Shown here: positions 18,245-28,272 of the stretch, one piece after another
How the letters are laid out: each line of letters opens with the position of its first letter
How positions within the stretch are numbered: position 1 is the stretch's first letter
DNA from: Bacteroidota bacterium
GTDB taxonomy: Bacteria; Bacteroidota; Bacteroidia; Chitinophagales; LD1
Assembly: GCA_947475165.1 (NCBI GenBank)
Contig: CANJLD010000008.1
Span: forward strand, 1 to 64,000
Reading direction: 5' to 3'
DNA: 64,000 nucleotides
The notes under the pieces: model-generated
Seen by the model: only the letters and a program-made list of their open reading frames with translations
Database searches by the model: none
What the model was told of the DNA's origin: nothing
Translations under genes and position numbers: made by a program

Positions 18245-19535
18245 ATTTCTCGCGCTCGTATAAAATCGTTTTCAAAAAAATATCTGCTACTTTTTTGCCT
18301 CCATGAAATGTAAGGTGCGTGTAATCTTTATTCGCCAGCGGCCGCTTAGGTATGCTCGCCCAGTTCACCATAGTTGAGTCCCCTCCCATTGCTTCAAATA
18401 AATTCCAGAAACAAACTTCATTATCAGCAGCCATTTTGCGTTGCACGTCAACCAAACGTTTTACTGAAGGCATGGTTTGCAATTCGCCATCTATTTTATC
18501 AGCGCGGTCGCTGCAACCTATTACCAGAATAGAGCTATTCGGGAAGGCGCGCTTTATCATAGCTATAGTCGGCTTCATGCTGCGTACATACCAATCGTAA
18601 TTTTTCGATTTCTCGTTCGCCACATTCAGCCCGTAACTCAACACAATTAAATCGTAAGGATGAATGGAATCAAAATCGCGGTATAATTTCTCTGTTACAT
18701 AATTCAAACCAATTCCCGAATTGCCACGCATGGAGAAATTATCCAGACATATACCATTTTGGCTTTCGAACGTAACACCATACAAATCCCCTTTACCGGT
18801 AACCGACAGTTTAAGGGAAGAAAGATTTGTTCCCAAGTTTTTCTGATGAATTGAATTGACAGAACCGGTAGATATTTCCTGCCCATTAGCGGTAACCAGC
18901 AAACTATCCGAGTAACCGTAAAACAATTTTGCGTTTGGAAAAGCATTTAAACGGTTGCGCTTTTCAGGGATGTATGAAACTGTATTGCCCGATTCGGGAA
19001 CTGCTGTATACCCCGCAGGACCGAGAGGATGTTCTTTATCCCTTTCACCTACAATCGCATAGGTTTTCCAATTATTGAATGAGTGAATAATTGTTTGCCG
19101 GAAACCCGCAACCTCTGAAGTTATGGGGACAAAACCAACTCCGCTTCCTCCGAAGATTGTCTGCAAAGTATCGCGCAATGGGTCGAGAAGAATATCACCC
19201 TCTACATAAGAATCGCCAAACCAGGCAATGCGCACAATTTTGTTTTTTGATGAATCGAGCGCAGAGAGAAATACATTCATGCCCGATGTATCTCTGCTAT
19301 AATCTTCAATACAGGTAATACCGGTTTTGCAGCTGTCAACATATACCGGCTTCATCGCTTTCACGGTATCGGTAACCGGTACAATATCTTTCTTCAAAAT
19401 ATCTGACAAAATATTGATTCGCTTAAAATGAAAATCGCCAATATCAAACGCAGGAATAACCGACAACGCCAATAGTGAAGCAATAACAAGTGCAGTACCG
19501 GTAAGGGTTTGTTTAAGATAATTTTGAGCGGGCAT
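18219..19535 (-). CDS. SGNH/GDSL hydrolase-like protein with N-terminal membrane anchor
   Basis: The start at 19535 (MPAQNYLKQTLTG) is preferred: it places a hydrophobic helix (TGTALVIASLLALSVI) near the N-terminus. An in-frame ATG at 19661 would add 42 unlikely residues overlapping the divergent gene. About 438 residues. SGNH blocks: WFGDSYVEGD, LSYGLNVAN, and DYTHLTFHG with the Asp-x-x-His dyad. Probably periplasmic and membrane-tethered. First gene of a minus-strand run 18219, 16958, 15419 that looks like a polysaccharide O-acetylation operon. Confidence 0.83.
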   Translation of the reverse strand: MPAQNYLKQTLTGTALVIASLLALSVIPAFDIGDFHFKRINILSDILKKDIVPVTDTVKAMKPVYVDSCKTGITCIEDYSRDTSGMNVFLSALDSSKNKIVRIAWFGDSYVEGDILLDPLRDTLQTIFGGSGVGFVPITSEVAGFRQTIIHSFNNWKTYAIVGERDKEHPLGPAGYTAVPESGNTVSYIPEKRNRLNAFPNAKLFYGYSDSLLVTANGQEISTGSVNSIHQKNLGTNLSSLKLSVTGKGDLYGVTFESQNGICLDNFSMRGNSGIGLNYVTEKLYRDFDSIHPYDLIVLSYGLNVANEKSKNYDWYVRSMKPTIAMIKRAFPNSSILVIGCSDRADKIDGELQTMPSVKRLVDVQRKMAADNEVCFWNLFEAMGGDSTMVNWASIPKRPLANKDYTHLTFHGGKKVADIFLKTILYEREKYERRKKSK

Positions 19536-19677
19536 TATCAGGGCGAAAGTGGAGATATTAAAATGAGCGATACAACTTAACGCAAACGAGTTTTGAGTTA
19601 TTGTATGTTGATGGAAGAAAATTTTTGGACGGCACACTTTACCATCAATTATTATCTTCAATTCAAATACTTAGACT

Positions 19678-20831
19678 ATGAAAAATATTCTACTCCTTTT
19701 ATTTGTCTACACTGCCTGCTTGTGCTGCGCCAAACGAATTTAAATGCCGTTCATACTTGGGCATATCAACTGCAAAACATAAATCCCTCAGCCATTGCAG
19801 CCGACACAAGTTTTAAGTTAGTGATAATTGATTATTCAACAGACGGCACTGATGATATGAAGTTTTCTTCAACACAAATTTCTGATATAAAAAATTTCGG
19901 AAAGAAGGCCATCAGCTATATTTCTATTGGTGAGGCGGAAGATTACCGCACTTATTGGCAAAGTGCATGGAGTAGCAATCCTCCGGCCTGGTTGGGGGTA
20001 GAAAATCCTGATTGGCCGGGCAATTACAAAGTAAAATATTGGGATGCACAATGGCAGGGAACAATTTTCGGCTATATAGATACCATCGTTGCCCAAGGAT
20101 TTGATGGCATTTACTTAGATATTATTGACGCTTACTATTACTGGCAAACAACTACTCCTTTTCAACCTGATGCTGATTCATTGATGATTGATTTTGTTTT
20201 GAAAATCCGAAACCACGTAAACCAGCAAACCGGGAATAATAACTTCATAATAATACCTCAAAACGGAGAGGATATCATTAGCGGGGCTCATGTAAATACA
20301 AATTTGAGAAATCAATTTTTTGCTGCTATAAATGCCGTGGGCATTGAAGACATTTTTTTTCCCGGCAGTAATGCCATGGATAACAGCTATGCACCGGACA
20401 CATATAGGTTAAATACACTTGCCACTTTTTTGCAAAATCAAATCCCTATTTTCAGCATTGAATATCTTTCTGATAACAATAAAATCGATCAATATAAGTC
20501 TGCCGCATCGGCTTATCATTTCGTGGCTTATGCCTGCACGCGTAATCTTGACCAGCTATGCAGCGGAATAAGCTTAGGAATAAACAAAGAAGAAACTATT
20601 GACTTGCAGGTTTCCCCCAACCCCTTCTCCTCAAATTTTTTTATAAAAGCTGCTGTTCCTAATCAACCGCTGTTAGTACAAATAGTAAATTCTGCCGGGG
20701 AAAATATTTTTAGCGAATTAACTTCCACCACAGCTATTACGGTTAACCTGGAGTCTTTTTCTGCGGGTTTGTATTTAGTACGAATCAGCAATGGAGAAAA
20801 ATCTGTATTAAAGAAATTGATAAAACAGTAA
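19678..20831 (+). pseudogene. TM1410/GH114-like glycoside hydrolase with T9SS tail; signal peptide out of frame
   Basis: The body frame (frame of 19593) encodes about 340 residues like the TM1410/MJ1477 glycoside hydrolase family: SYISIGEAEDYRTYW, then FDGIYLDIIDAYYYW with clustered Asp, then IIPQNGED. It ends in a type A T9SS sorting domain (VSPNPFSS ... GLYLVRI ... LKKLIKQ). No signal peptide exists in that frame, but ATG 19678 starts a convincing one in another frame (MKNILLLLFVYTACLCCA) that stops at 19740-19742. One missing base near 19730 would join them. Either a frameshift mutation or a sequence error; no slippery heptamer was seen. It could still be translated from 19593 without a signal. 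Confidence 0.75.
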
Positions 20832-20873
20832 ACTGACAACTCGAAGCCGTCAACTAATTTTTATTTTAGCCTC

Positions 20874-22535
20874 ATGCTACACCGCCTTTCTATCCGCAAC
20901 TACGCCATCATCGAAAAGCTCGAAATTGAGTTTTGCGATCGCATGAATATTATTACGGGCGAGACGGGAGCGGGGAAATCTATTCTATTAGGCGCGCTGT
21001 CGCTTATTTTAGGAGAACGCGCTGATACTAAAGCCCTTTATAATACCGAAGAGAAATGTGTAGTGGAAGCCGACTTTGAAATTGAAAACAAAGACCTGAA
21101 ATCTTTCTTTTCAAAAAATGAACTTGACTTTGATACGCATACTATTGTAAGAAGAGAAATAAACCAAAGCGGAAAATCTCGCGCGTTTATAAACGATACG
21201 CCTATTACTTTAACTGTGCTTAAAGAATTAGGAGAACGACTCGTCAATCTTCACAGCCAACACGAAACACTGGAATTGACTAAAGGGGGATTTCAATTAG
21301 ATGTGATAGATACTTTAGCAAAGAACAAAGAGCAAAGAATAAAGCACAAAGAACTATTTGCCGACTATAGAAAGCAGGTTCGCTTACTCGAGCAACTAGT
21401 AGAAAAGAATAAAAGCAATAGTGCAGAGTTAGACTATATACAATTTCAATTCAACGAATTCGCAGAAGCAAAGCTTGAAGCGGATGAACAAATCTCATTG
21501 GAAACCGAGCAGAATACTTTGAGTAATGTAGAAGAGATTAAGCGCGCACTTCAAACCTCTATTCAGATTTTAAGCGAAGGCGAAATCTCGACACTTGACC
21601 AATTGACTGAAGTGCAAAGTCAATTGAAGAATGTAAAGACTTATAATAAAGATATTCTTTCCCTTACAGAACGTTTACATAGTGCATTTGAAGAATTAAA
21701 AGACATCAACAAAGAATTTGAACACCTGCAAGAAACCGCTTCGCTTGACCCTAAACGCCTAGAAGAAGTAGGCGCACGGTTAAATACAATTTACAAGTTG
21801 CAGAAAAAGCATAATGCTTCTACCATTGAAGAGTTGCTGAAAATTCAAAATGATTTGCAGGAGAAGATTGCATCGGTTGACAATAACTCTTCAGAAATTG
21901 AACAACTGAAAACACAACTCGAAAAACAATTCCGTGAATTACTTTCGGTTGCAGACCAACTTCACCAATCGCGCGAAAAAGTGTTGCGCGAGTTTCAAAA
22001 TAATGTAGTTGCGTTGCTTGAAAAAATTGGAATGCCTAATTCTGTTTTCAAAGTCGAAATCAAAAAACTGGAGCATAATCAACTTAACGAAAACGGTTTG
22101 AGCGAAATCAAATTTCTCTTTTCTGCCAACAAAGGTTTTGCTCCGCACGAAATAAAAGATGTTGCCAGCGGTGGTGAGTTATCGCGATTGATGCTTTGTA
22201 TTAAATCGCTCATTGCAGATGCAGGTGCATTACCTACCCTTATCTTCGATGAAATTGATGCAGGCATTTCCGGTGAGGTAGCCTTGAAGGTTGGAGAAAT
22301 AATGAAAAAGCTTTCGCGCAATCATCAACTTATTTCTATTACGCACCTTCCGCAAATTGCACGAACCGGTGATGCTCATATTTACATTTATAAAGAAACA
22401 AAAGATAACCGCACGCATACGCTCATTAAAGAACTGAAAGGCGAAGAGCGCGTAATTGAAATTGCAAAAATGCTGAGCGGTGACAAGGTTAGTGATGCTT
22501 CTCTCGCTAACGCCAGAGAATTGATTGCATCGTAA
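20874..22535 (+). CDS. recN: DNA repair protein RecN
   Basis: 553 residues, SMC-like ATPase of recombinational double-strand-break repair. Walker A GETGAGKS at residues 29-36; long coiled coils in the middle (about 160-370); C-terminal signature region VASGGELSRLMLC and Walker B LPTLIFDEIDAGISG, then ITHLPQIA. Full family length. Starts at ATG 20874, shortly after the glycoside hydrolase gene and 38 bp before fabI, on the same strand. Confidence 0.97.
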   Translation: MLHRLSIRNYAIIEKLEIEFCDRMNIITGETGAGKSILLGALSLILGERADTKALYNTEEKCVVEADFEIENKDLKSFFSKNELDFDTHTIVRREINQSGKSRAFINDTPITLTVLKELGERLVNLHSQHETLELTKGGFQLDVIDTLAKNKEQRIKHKELFADYRKQVRLLEQLVEKNKSNSAELDYIQFQFNEFAEAKLEADEQISLETEQNTLSNVEEIKRALQTSIQILSEGEISTLDQLTEVQSQLKNVKTYNKDILSLTERLHSAFEELKDINKEFEHLQETASLDPKRLEEVGARLNTIYKLQKKHNASTIEELLKIQNDLQEKIASVDNNSSEIEQLKTQLEKQFRELLSVADQLHQSREKVLREFQNNVVALLEKIGMPNSVFKVEIKKLEHNQLNENGLSEIKFLFSANKGFAPHEIKDVASGGELSRLMLCIKSLIADAGALPTLIFDEIDAGISGEVALKVGEIMKKLSRNHQLISITHLPQIARTGDAHIYIYKETKDNRTHTLIKELKGEERVIEIAKMLSGDKVSDASLANARELIAS

Positions 22536-22573
22536 AACAGAATTTCTATTTTGCATTTGCAAACAACTAATCA

Positions 22574-23386
22574 ATGAACAATTTATTAGCAGGAAAACGC
22601 GGTATTATTTTCGGTGCGCTTGACGAACATTCCATTGCCTGGAAAGTAGCGTTAAAAGCACGCGACCAAAGCGCAAAATTTGTTTTGTCCAACGCACCGG
22701 TGGCACTTCGATTGGGAGAAATAAATAAACTGGCTGAAAAATGTGAAGCACTTGTTATCCCTGCCGATGCCACATCAATTGAAGATTTAGAAAAACTAAT
22801 TGCACAATCAGTAGAGCATCTTGGAGGAAAATTGGATTTTATTCTTCACTCTATCGGTATGAGTCCAAATGTTAGAAAAGGAAAAACTTACACCGATATT
22901 AATTACGAATGGTTTCAGAAAACACTTGATATTTCAGCTCTCTCTCTGCATAAAATTCTTCAAACCTGCATGAAACAGGATGCGATTTCTGAATGGGGAA
23001 GTGTAGTGTCACTTACTTATATCGCTGCCCAGCGTGCTTTCCCCGGTTATGGAGATATGGCAGATGCGAAAGCAACATTAGAGTCTATCGTTCGTTCGTT
23101 CGGCTATTATTACGGCAATGCGAAAAAAGTTCGCGTTAATTCTGTTTCACAATCGCCAACTGTAACTACTGCGGGTTCAGGAATAAAAGGTTTTGATTCT
23201 TTCTTCGGCTTTGCCGATAAAACAAGTCCGCTTGGCAATGCACCGGCAGAAGATTGCGCCAATTATTGCGTTACTCTTTTCAGCGATTTAACCAAATACG
23301 TGACCATGCAAAATCTCTATCATGATGGAGGGTTTTCGAAAATGGGAATAAACGAATTGGTGATTGAAGAGTTTAGCAAAAAATAA
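22574..23386 (+). CDS. fabI: Enoyl-[acyl-carrier-protein] reductase (NADH)
   Basis: 270 residues, short-chain dehydrogenase fold. It catalyses the last reduction of the fatty-acid elongation cycle. NAD-binding segment IIFGALDEHSIAW near the N-terminus (the FabI variant of the glycine motif), HSIGMSP for the nucleotide, and the catalytic Tyr149, Tyr159 and Lys166 spaced as in E. coli FabI. Ends before a strong bidirectional terminator. Confidence 0.96.
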   Translation: MNNLLAGKRGIIFGALDEHSIAWKVALKARDQSAKFVLSNAPVALRLGEINKLAEKCEALVIPADATSIEDLEKLIAQSVEHLGGKLDFILHSIGMSPNVRKGKTYTDINYEWFQKTLDISALSLHKILQTCMKQDAISEWGSVVSLTYIAAQRAFPGYGDMADAKATLESIVRSFGYYYGNAKKVRVNSVSQSPTVTTAGSGIKGFDSFFGFADKTSPLGNAPAEDCANYCVTLFSDLTKYVTMQNLYHDGGFSKMGINELVIEEFSKK

Positions 23387-23396
23387 TTGCCTGAGC

Positions 23397-23440
23397 ATAA
23401 AACAAAAAGCCTGACCAATTGGTCAGGCTTTTTGTTTTAT
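23397..23440. terminator. Bidirectional terminator between fabI and the cupredoxin gene
   Basis: A 44-nt perfect palindrome: core AAGCCTGACC / GGTCAGGCTT with AATT centre and A/T runs on both sides. It serves the convergent genes ending at 23386 (+) and 23446 (-). Confidence 0.93.
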
Positions 23441-23445
23441 AGCTT

Positions 23446-24018
23446 TCACATTTTAACCCACCTACGTTTTACACTTGCTTCTTTTATTTTTATCTCGGCT
23501 ATGTAAGCACCAGTGGGATAGTTTGCGGTTTCCAGTTTAAAGTTTAGGGTTTGTGGTTTTGTGCTTTGCACTAGGTTACCTGTAGCGTTGTAAATATTCA
23601 TTTCCTCTACCAGTATGCCTTTGGTTTCTACAAACAGTTGGCTGGTGGCGGGGTTAGGGTAAACATTTATTTCAGCAGTTAGTGCAGGTTCGGTTATGCT
23701 GTTAGGGTCGGAGACAATCAGTACTCCTTTGAAATTGTGGAAACTGCAGTGGTAATTGTAGGTGCCTGCCACGGTAACTGTATAGCTATAGGAACTGCCT
23801 GTACTACTGCTGAAGGTAGTAGCACCGTTTGGAACGCTGGTAGATTCGAGCGGATGGCTTGAGAAAGAGCCCGACCATGTAATGACATCTCCTACGTGTA
23901 CCCAAAGCGAGTCGGGACTATAAAAATTAGAGGCAAAAACAATGGTGTAGTTAGTCGCCCATGCTCTTGAAAAAGAAAACACAAGCAGGGCTGTAAAAAA
24001 AGTGAGTTTTGCTTTCAT
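23446..24018 (-). CDS. Secreted plastocyanin/azurin-like copper protein with T9SS sorting tail
   Basis: 190 residues. Signal peptide (MKAKLTFFTALLVFSFSRAWA), then a cupredoxin domain of about 85 residues with copper ligands His in FSSHPLES, Cys and His in YHCSFH. The usual axial Met after the C-x-x-H loop is missing (CSFHNFKG), so the site may have altered redox potential or only three ligands. A type A T9SS tail follows (VYPNPATSQLF ... PTGAYIAEI ... RWVKM). Likely a surface or outer-membrane electron carrier or copper binder. Confidence 0.88.
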   Translation of the reverse strand: MKAKLTFFTALLVFSFSRAWATNYTIVFASNFYSPDSLWVHVGDVITWSGSFSSHPLESTSVPNGATTFSSSTGSSYSYTVTVAGTYNYHCSFHNFKGVLIVSDPNSITEPALTAEINVYPNPATSQLFVETKGILVEEMNIYNATGNLVQSTKPQTLNFKLETANYPTGAYIAEIKIKEASVKRRWVKM

Positions 24019-24068
24019 GTTCTATTTTGTGTGTGTAATTTTTTTACAAAGTGACTGGGTTAGCGATA

Positions 24069-24101
24069 AAAAATCCCCTCATCTGTACTAAGGGGATTTT
24101 T
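24069..24101 (-). terminator. Terminator of clpC
   Basis: An 11-bp stem (AAAAATCCCCT / AGGGGATTTTT) with an 11-nt loop lies 18 bp after the clpC stop; on the minus strand it ends in a T run. Confidence 0.88.
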
Positions 24102-24119
24102 GGTTTTAAGCATTATCAC

Positions 24120-26678
24120 TTAAGCTTCTTCTTTTTTCAAAGCAGGCTGATGAGTTATCTTGAGTTCATCAGCTTCTTTATCTAATTCAATCAAGAAACT
24201 GTCACCGGCTTTTGCGTTGGCGCGAAGAATCTCTTCTGCCAACGGGTCTTCCACATACTTCTGAATAGCTCTGTGTAATGGACGAGCACCAAACTGAGGG
24301 TCGTAACCCTTATCCGCTAAGAAATCTTTGCCTTCTTCAGTCAGCTTAATTTCGAAACCAAGCTCAACAATTCTCTTAGTCACATCGCGCAGGGCAATAT
24401 CAATAATGCTGTGAATGTTGCTCTTGTCAAGCGAGTTGAAGATGATAACATCATCAATACGATTTAAAAATTCAGGAGAGAAAGTGCGCTTCAATGCTTT
24501 AGTAATTACATTGCTTGCAAACTCATCGCTTTGGTCAGTCTTTGATTTTGTAGCAAAACCAACACCGGCTCCGAAATCTTTCAAATCACGCGCACCGATA
24601 TTTGACGTCATGATAATTAGTGCATTTTTAAAATCCACCCTTCTTCCTAAACTGTCGGTCAAAATTCCATCATCAAAAACCTGCAACAGAATATTGAACA
24701 CATCCGGATGTGCTTTTTCAATTTCATCGAGCAACACAACACTGTATGGTTTTCTGCGAACTTTCTCTGTTAATTGTCCGCCTTCTTCATAACCCACATA
24801 TCCCGGAGGAGCACCTACTAAACGAGATACAGAAAACTTCTCCATGTATTCGCTCATGTCAATACGAATCAACGCATCTTCGCTGTCAAATAAATAACGG
24901 GCAATTGATTTTGCTAATTCTGTTTTACCTACCCCGGTTGGACCAAGGAAAATAAAAGTTCCGATTGGTTTTTTGGGGTCTTTCAATCCAACTCTGTTTC
25001 GCTGAATTGCTTTCGTAACTTTCTTCACCGCTTCGTTCTGACCAATTACCGCACCGCTAATTTCCGCACTCATGTTAATGAGTTTATTGCTTTCGGTTTG
25101 TGCAATTTTATTTACCGGTATGCCAGTCATCATAGCAACAACTTCAGCAATATCTACTTCGCTAACCGGAAAATGTTTTACACGGGATTCCTCATCCCAT
25201 TGAGCTTTTGCCTTGTCTAAATCTTCAAGCAAACGTTTTTCGGAATCACGCAAACGAGCCGCTTCCTCATACTTCTGGCTCTTCACTACTTGATTTTTTT
25301 GCGTTTTTATTTCTTCAACTTGCTTTTCAAGTTCGATAATATTTTTCGGAACGTGAATGTTTTTCAAGTGAACACGCGCACCGACTTCATCCATTACATC
25401 AATGGCTTTATCGGGTAAAAATCTATCAGTAATGTAGCGTGTTGAAAGTTTCACACAAGCAGCAATTGCTTCCGATGAATAATCAACGCTGTGATATTCT
25501 TCATATTTCGATTTGATATTGGTCAGAATCTGAACAGTTTCCTCCGGAGAAGGGGGGTCAACGATTACCTGTTGGAATCTGCGAGCGAGCGCACCATCTT
25601 TCTCAATGTATTGACGATACTCATCTAAAGTAGATGCACCGATACATTGCAGTTCTCCTCGAGCTAAAGCCGGTTTAAAAATATTTGAAGCATCAAGCGA
25701 ACCGGTTGCACCACCAGCACCAACTATGGTATGAATTTCGTCAATGAATAAAATCACATCGCGATTTTTTTCAAGCTCATTCATAATGGCTTTCATGCGC
25801 TCTTCAAACTGACCGCGATATTTTGTTCCGGCAACGAGGGCAGCCAAATCCAACATAACAATTCGTTTATTGAAAAGAACACGCGAAACTTTTTTCTGAA
25901 CAATTCGAAGAGCAAGCCCTTCTACAATCGCTGTTTTACCAACACCAGGCTCACCAATCAAAATCGGATTGTTCTTTTTTCTGCGCGAAAGAATCTGCGA
26001 AACTCTCTCAATTTCGTTTTCGCGACCAACAATCGGGTCAAGTGCTCCTTCTTCTGCCAAGTGAGTTACATCACGACCGAAATTATCGAGTACCGGAGTT
26101 TTTGATTTTGTGGCTCCCGGCTTTTTTGGTTGTTGTGTTTGACCAAAACTTCCGCTTCTTCCTTTATCATCTTCAAATGGTTCGTCTTCGGGTGGGTCAT
26201 TCGGCAATTCAGCACGTATTGTTTTAATATCTTTTAAATCGTTCTGCACGGCTTCTAATTCTTTTTTGAAAACATCGTAATCAATATCAAATTGCGCAAG
26301 AAGTTGAGTGGCGAGATTGTCCTTGTTCTTCAAAATAGAAAGCAACAAATGCTCTGTTCCAATCACATCGCTCTTCAAAACCTTTGCTTCAAGCACAGTA
26401 ATCTTCAAAACTTTTTCGGCTTGTTTAGTAAGCGGCAAATTGTTCGGATTAAAATTTCCTTTTGCCACTTTGTCTTTTATCGAATCTTCGATGGTCTTGC
26501 GCAACATCACCGCGTCAATTTCTAAACTCTTCAAGGTTTTAATGGCAAGACCTTCGCCTTCGCGAATTAAACCGAGCAACAAATGCTCGATACCAATGTA
26601 ATCATGATTCAAACGAAGGGCTTCTTCGCGGCTGTAGGAAATTACTTCCTTAACTTTGGGTGAGAATTTTGCTTCCAT
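24120..26678 (-). CDS. clpC: ATP-dependent Clp protease ATP-binding subunit ClpC
   Basis: 852 residues. Two Clp N-repeats (1-145), an acidic/basic linker, AAA+ module 1 with Walker A GEPGVGKT at 242-249, a short middle domain carrying a UVR motif ([16 protein letters not shown]), AAA+ module 2 with Walker A GPTGVGKT near 575, and the ClpP-docking loop GVGF near 690. The UVR motif and short middle domain separate it from ClpB. It unfolds substrates for ClpP. Monocistronic, with its own terminator and promoter candidate. Confidence 0.96.
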   Translation of the reverse strand: MEAKFSPKVKEVISYSREEALRLNHDYIGIEHLLLGLIREGEGLAIKTLKSLEIDAVMLRKTIEDSIKDKVAKGNFNPNNLPLTKQAEKVLKITVLEAKVLKSDVIGTEHLLLSILKNKDNLATQLLAQFDIDYDVFKKELEAVQNDLKDIKTIRAELPNDPPEDEPFEDDKGRSGSFGQTQQPKKPGATKSKTPVLDNFGRDVTHLAEEGALDPIVGRENEIERVSQILSRRKKNNPILIGEPGVGKTAIVEGLALRIVQKKVSRVLFNKRIVMLDLAALVAGTKYRGQFEERMKAIMNELEKNRDVILFIDEIHTIVGAGGATGSLDASNIFKPALARGELQCIGASTLDEYRQYIEKDGALARRFQQVIVDPPSPEETVQILTNIKSKYEEYHSVDYSSEAIAACVKLSTRYITDRFLPDKAIDVMDEVGARVHLKNIHVPKNIIELEKQVEEIKTQKNQVVKSQKYEEAARLRDSEKRLLEDLDKAKAQWDEESRVKHFPVSEVDIAEVVAMMTGIPVNKIAQTESNKLINMSAEISGAVIGQNEAVKKVTKAIQRNRVGLKDPKKPIGTFIFLGPTGVGKTELAKSIARYLFDSEDALIRIDMSEYMEKFSVSRLVGAPPGYVGYEEGGQLTEKVRRKPYSVVLLDEIEKAHPDVFNILLQVFDDGILTDSLGRRVDFKNALIIMTSNIGARDLKDFGAGVGFATKSKTDQSDEFASNVITKALKRTFSPEFLNRIDDVIIFNSLDKSNIHSIIDIALRDVTKRIVELGFEIKLTEEGKDFLADKGYDPQFGARPLHRAIQKYVEDPLAEEILRANAKAGDSFLIELDKEADELKITHQPALKKEEA

Positions 26679-26764
26679 AGCTTGCTTATTTCAAATTTCA
26701 CTCCAACAATTTTTTGCGGTCATCTTGTCGGAATGATGGTGGTTATACAATGATGATGTTACAA

Positions 26765-26772
26765 CAAATTTA
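26765..26772 (-). promoter_or_regulatory. Candidate -7 box for clpC
   Basis: TAAATTTG on the minus strand matches TAnnTTTG exactly and would give a leader of about 80 nt. A TTTG lies 16 nt upstream, shorter than the usual 19-21. It is in the 284-bp gap between the divergent clpC and STAS genes, which otherwise holds no gene I can see. Confidence 0.4.
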
Positions 26773-26962
26773 TTTTTTTGCTTGCATTCAAACGTAAAGC
26801 AATTCTTCGGAACCAACAAAGAACTGGCTGGCAAAATGGTTGCACGATGCTAACAATGTTTCGACAATAGAATCGTTTTGCATACATTGTCACAAAATTT
26901 GCGGTTTGCAATAAAAAATCTAAATTAGAATCGTATTATCGCATCATATAAATCACGCGCGT

Positions 26963-27331
26963 ATGAAATTCCAAGTTGACAAAAGAGACCGGCTTGTTAT
27001 CGTTAAGCTGAATGAAGACAAATTGTTAAGCAATCTTGCTCCGCAATTAAAATCGGAAATGGTGATTTTGAACAACGAGGGTTTCAAGAATATTGTTCTT
27101 GATTTAGCAGACGTTCAATACGTAGATTCTTCAGGTTTAAGTGCGCTGTTAGTTGGCAATCGTCTTTGCAAAGAAGCCAGCGGAACTTTCGTACTCACCG
27201 GTCTGAACGCGCATATACAAAAGCTCATTAAAATTTCGCAGCTCGAACCAATTCTGAATATCGTTCCGTCAATCAACGAATCGGTTGATTACGTAATGAT
27301 GGAAGAACTTGACCGCGATTTAAAGAGCTAA
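26963..27331 (+). CDS. STAS-domain protein, anti-sigma-factor-antagonist-like
   Basis: 122 residues forming one STAS domain. LADVQYVDSSGLSALL contains Ser56/Ser57, the site that partner kinases phosphorylate in the SpoIIAA/RsbV family. No kinase or phosphatase partner is encoded nearby. Nine bases before rnz on the same strand. Confidence 0.88.
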   Translation: MKFQVDKRDRLVIVKLNEDKLLSNLAPQLKSEMVILNNEGFKNIVLDLADVQYVDSSGLSALLVGNRLCKEASGTFVLTGLNAHIQKLIKISQLEPILNIVPSINESVDYVMMEELDRDLKS

Positions 27332-27340
27332 CAGCAGCCA

Positions 27341-28252
27341 ATGCAATTTGATGTTACTATTTTGGGAAGCAATGCTGCTATTCCTGCATATAACCGTCAC
27401 CCATCCTCGCAGGCTTTAAATTACAATGGCAATATTTTTTTGATTGATTGTGGCGAAGGCACGCAGTTCCGCATGAATGAGTTTGGCATCAAGCGCGGCA
27501 ACCTCAACAACATTTTTATTTCTCACTTGCATGGCGACCACTACTTTGGTCTGGTGGCGTTGCTTACTTCTTTCAATTTGAATTGGCGCGAACACCCACT
27601 TCATATTTATGGGCCACCGGCACTGGAAGAAATTATAAATGTTCATTTCAAACATTCATCAACTCAGTTACGATATGAACTTCATTTTCATTCTGTATTA
27701 GCAGATGAGCCGAAAATAATTTATGAAGATTCTACGCTTACCGTTGAAACAATTATTCTGACGCACCGATTGCCTACTACAGGTTTTTTATTTAAGGAGA
27801 AAAAGCACCTGCGAAAAATAATTGCAGAGAAAATTACCGAATACAATATTCCGCATCATAAAATAACTGATATAAAAAGAGGTGAAGATTTTATTGATGA
27901 AAGTGGAAAGAAAATTTCAAACGCTGAATTAACGCTTGACCCTTTGCCTCAGCGCAGCTATGCGTATTGCAGCGATACTGTTTATACCGAAAGTTTTATT
28001 GAACAAATAAAAGGAGTGAATACGCTCTATCATGAAGCAACTTTTATTCATGAACATGAAGAAAGAGCCACAGAAACTTTTCACACTACTACTAAACAGG
28101 CGGCAAAAATTGCCAAACTTTCAAATGCAGGAAAATTATTGATAGGGCATTTCTCTGCACGTTATGACGATTTGAATTTTCTTTTGAATGAAAGCAAAGA
28201 AGTTTTTCCTGAAACGTTTTTAGCCGAAGAAGGAAAAACATTCAGCATCTGA
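27341..28252 (+). CDS. rnz: Ribonuclease Z
   Basis: 303 residues, metallo-beta-lactamase fold. It removes 3' trailers from tRNA precursors at the discriminator base. Zinc motif HLHGDH at 62-67, further His/Asp ligands in YCSDTVYTE, YHEATF and LIGHFSARY. A TGA stop is followed directly by TAA. Probably in one transcript with the STAS gene before it and the glycosidase 20 bp after it. Confidence 0.95.
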   Translation: MQFDVTILGSNAAIPAYNRHPSSQALNYNGNIFLIDCGEGTQFRMNEFGIKRGNLNNIFISHLHGDHYFGLVALLTSFNLNWREHPLHIYGPPALEEIINVHFKHSSTQLRYELHFHSVLADEPKIIYEDSTLTVETIILTHRLPTTGFLFKEKKHLRKIIAEKITEYNIPHHKITDIKRGEDFIDESGKKISNAELTLDPLPQRSYAYCSDTVYTESFIEQIKGVNTLYHEATFIHEHEERATETFHTTTKQAAKIAKLSNAGKLLIGHFSARYDDLNFLLNESKEVFPETFLAEEGKTFSI

Positions 28253-28272
28253 TAATCTTTTAATACTCTACC

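Noticed and set aside
19536..19661. Longer start for the SGNH protein at 19661
   Set aside because: It would bury the membrane anchor and overlap the divergent gene; MPAQNYLKQ at 19535 fits better.
19593..19677. Extended N-terminus of the TM1410-like protein from ATG 19593
   Set aside because: It overlaps the divergent gene's upstream region and encodes no export signal, while a proper signal peptide lies in another frame at 19678.
19725..19745. Programmed -1 frameshift in the glycosidase
   Set aside because: No X-XXY-YYZ slippery heptamer in the needed frame near the junction.
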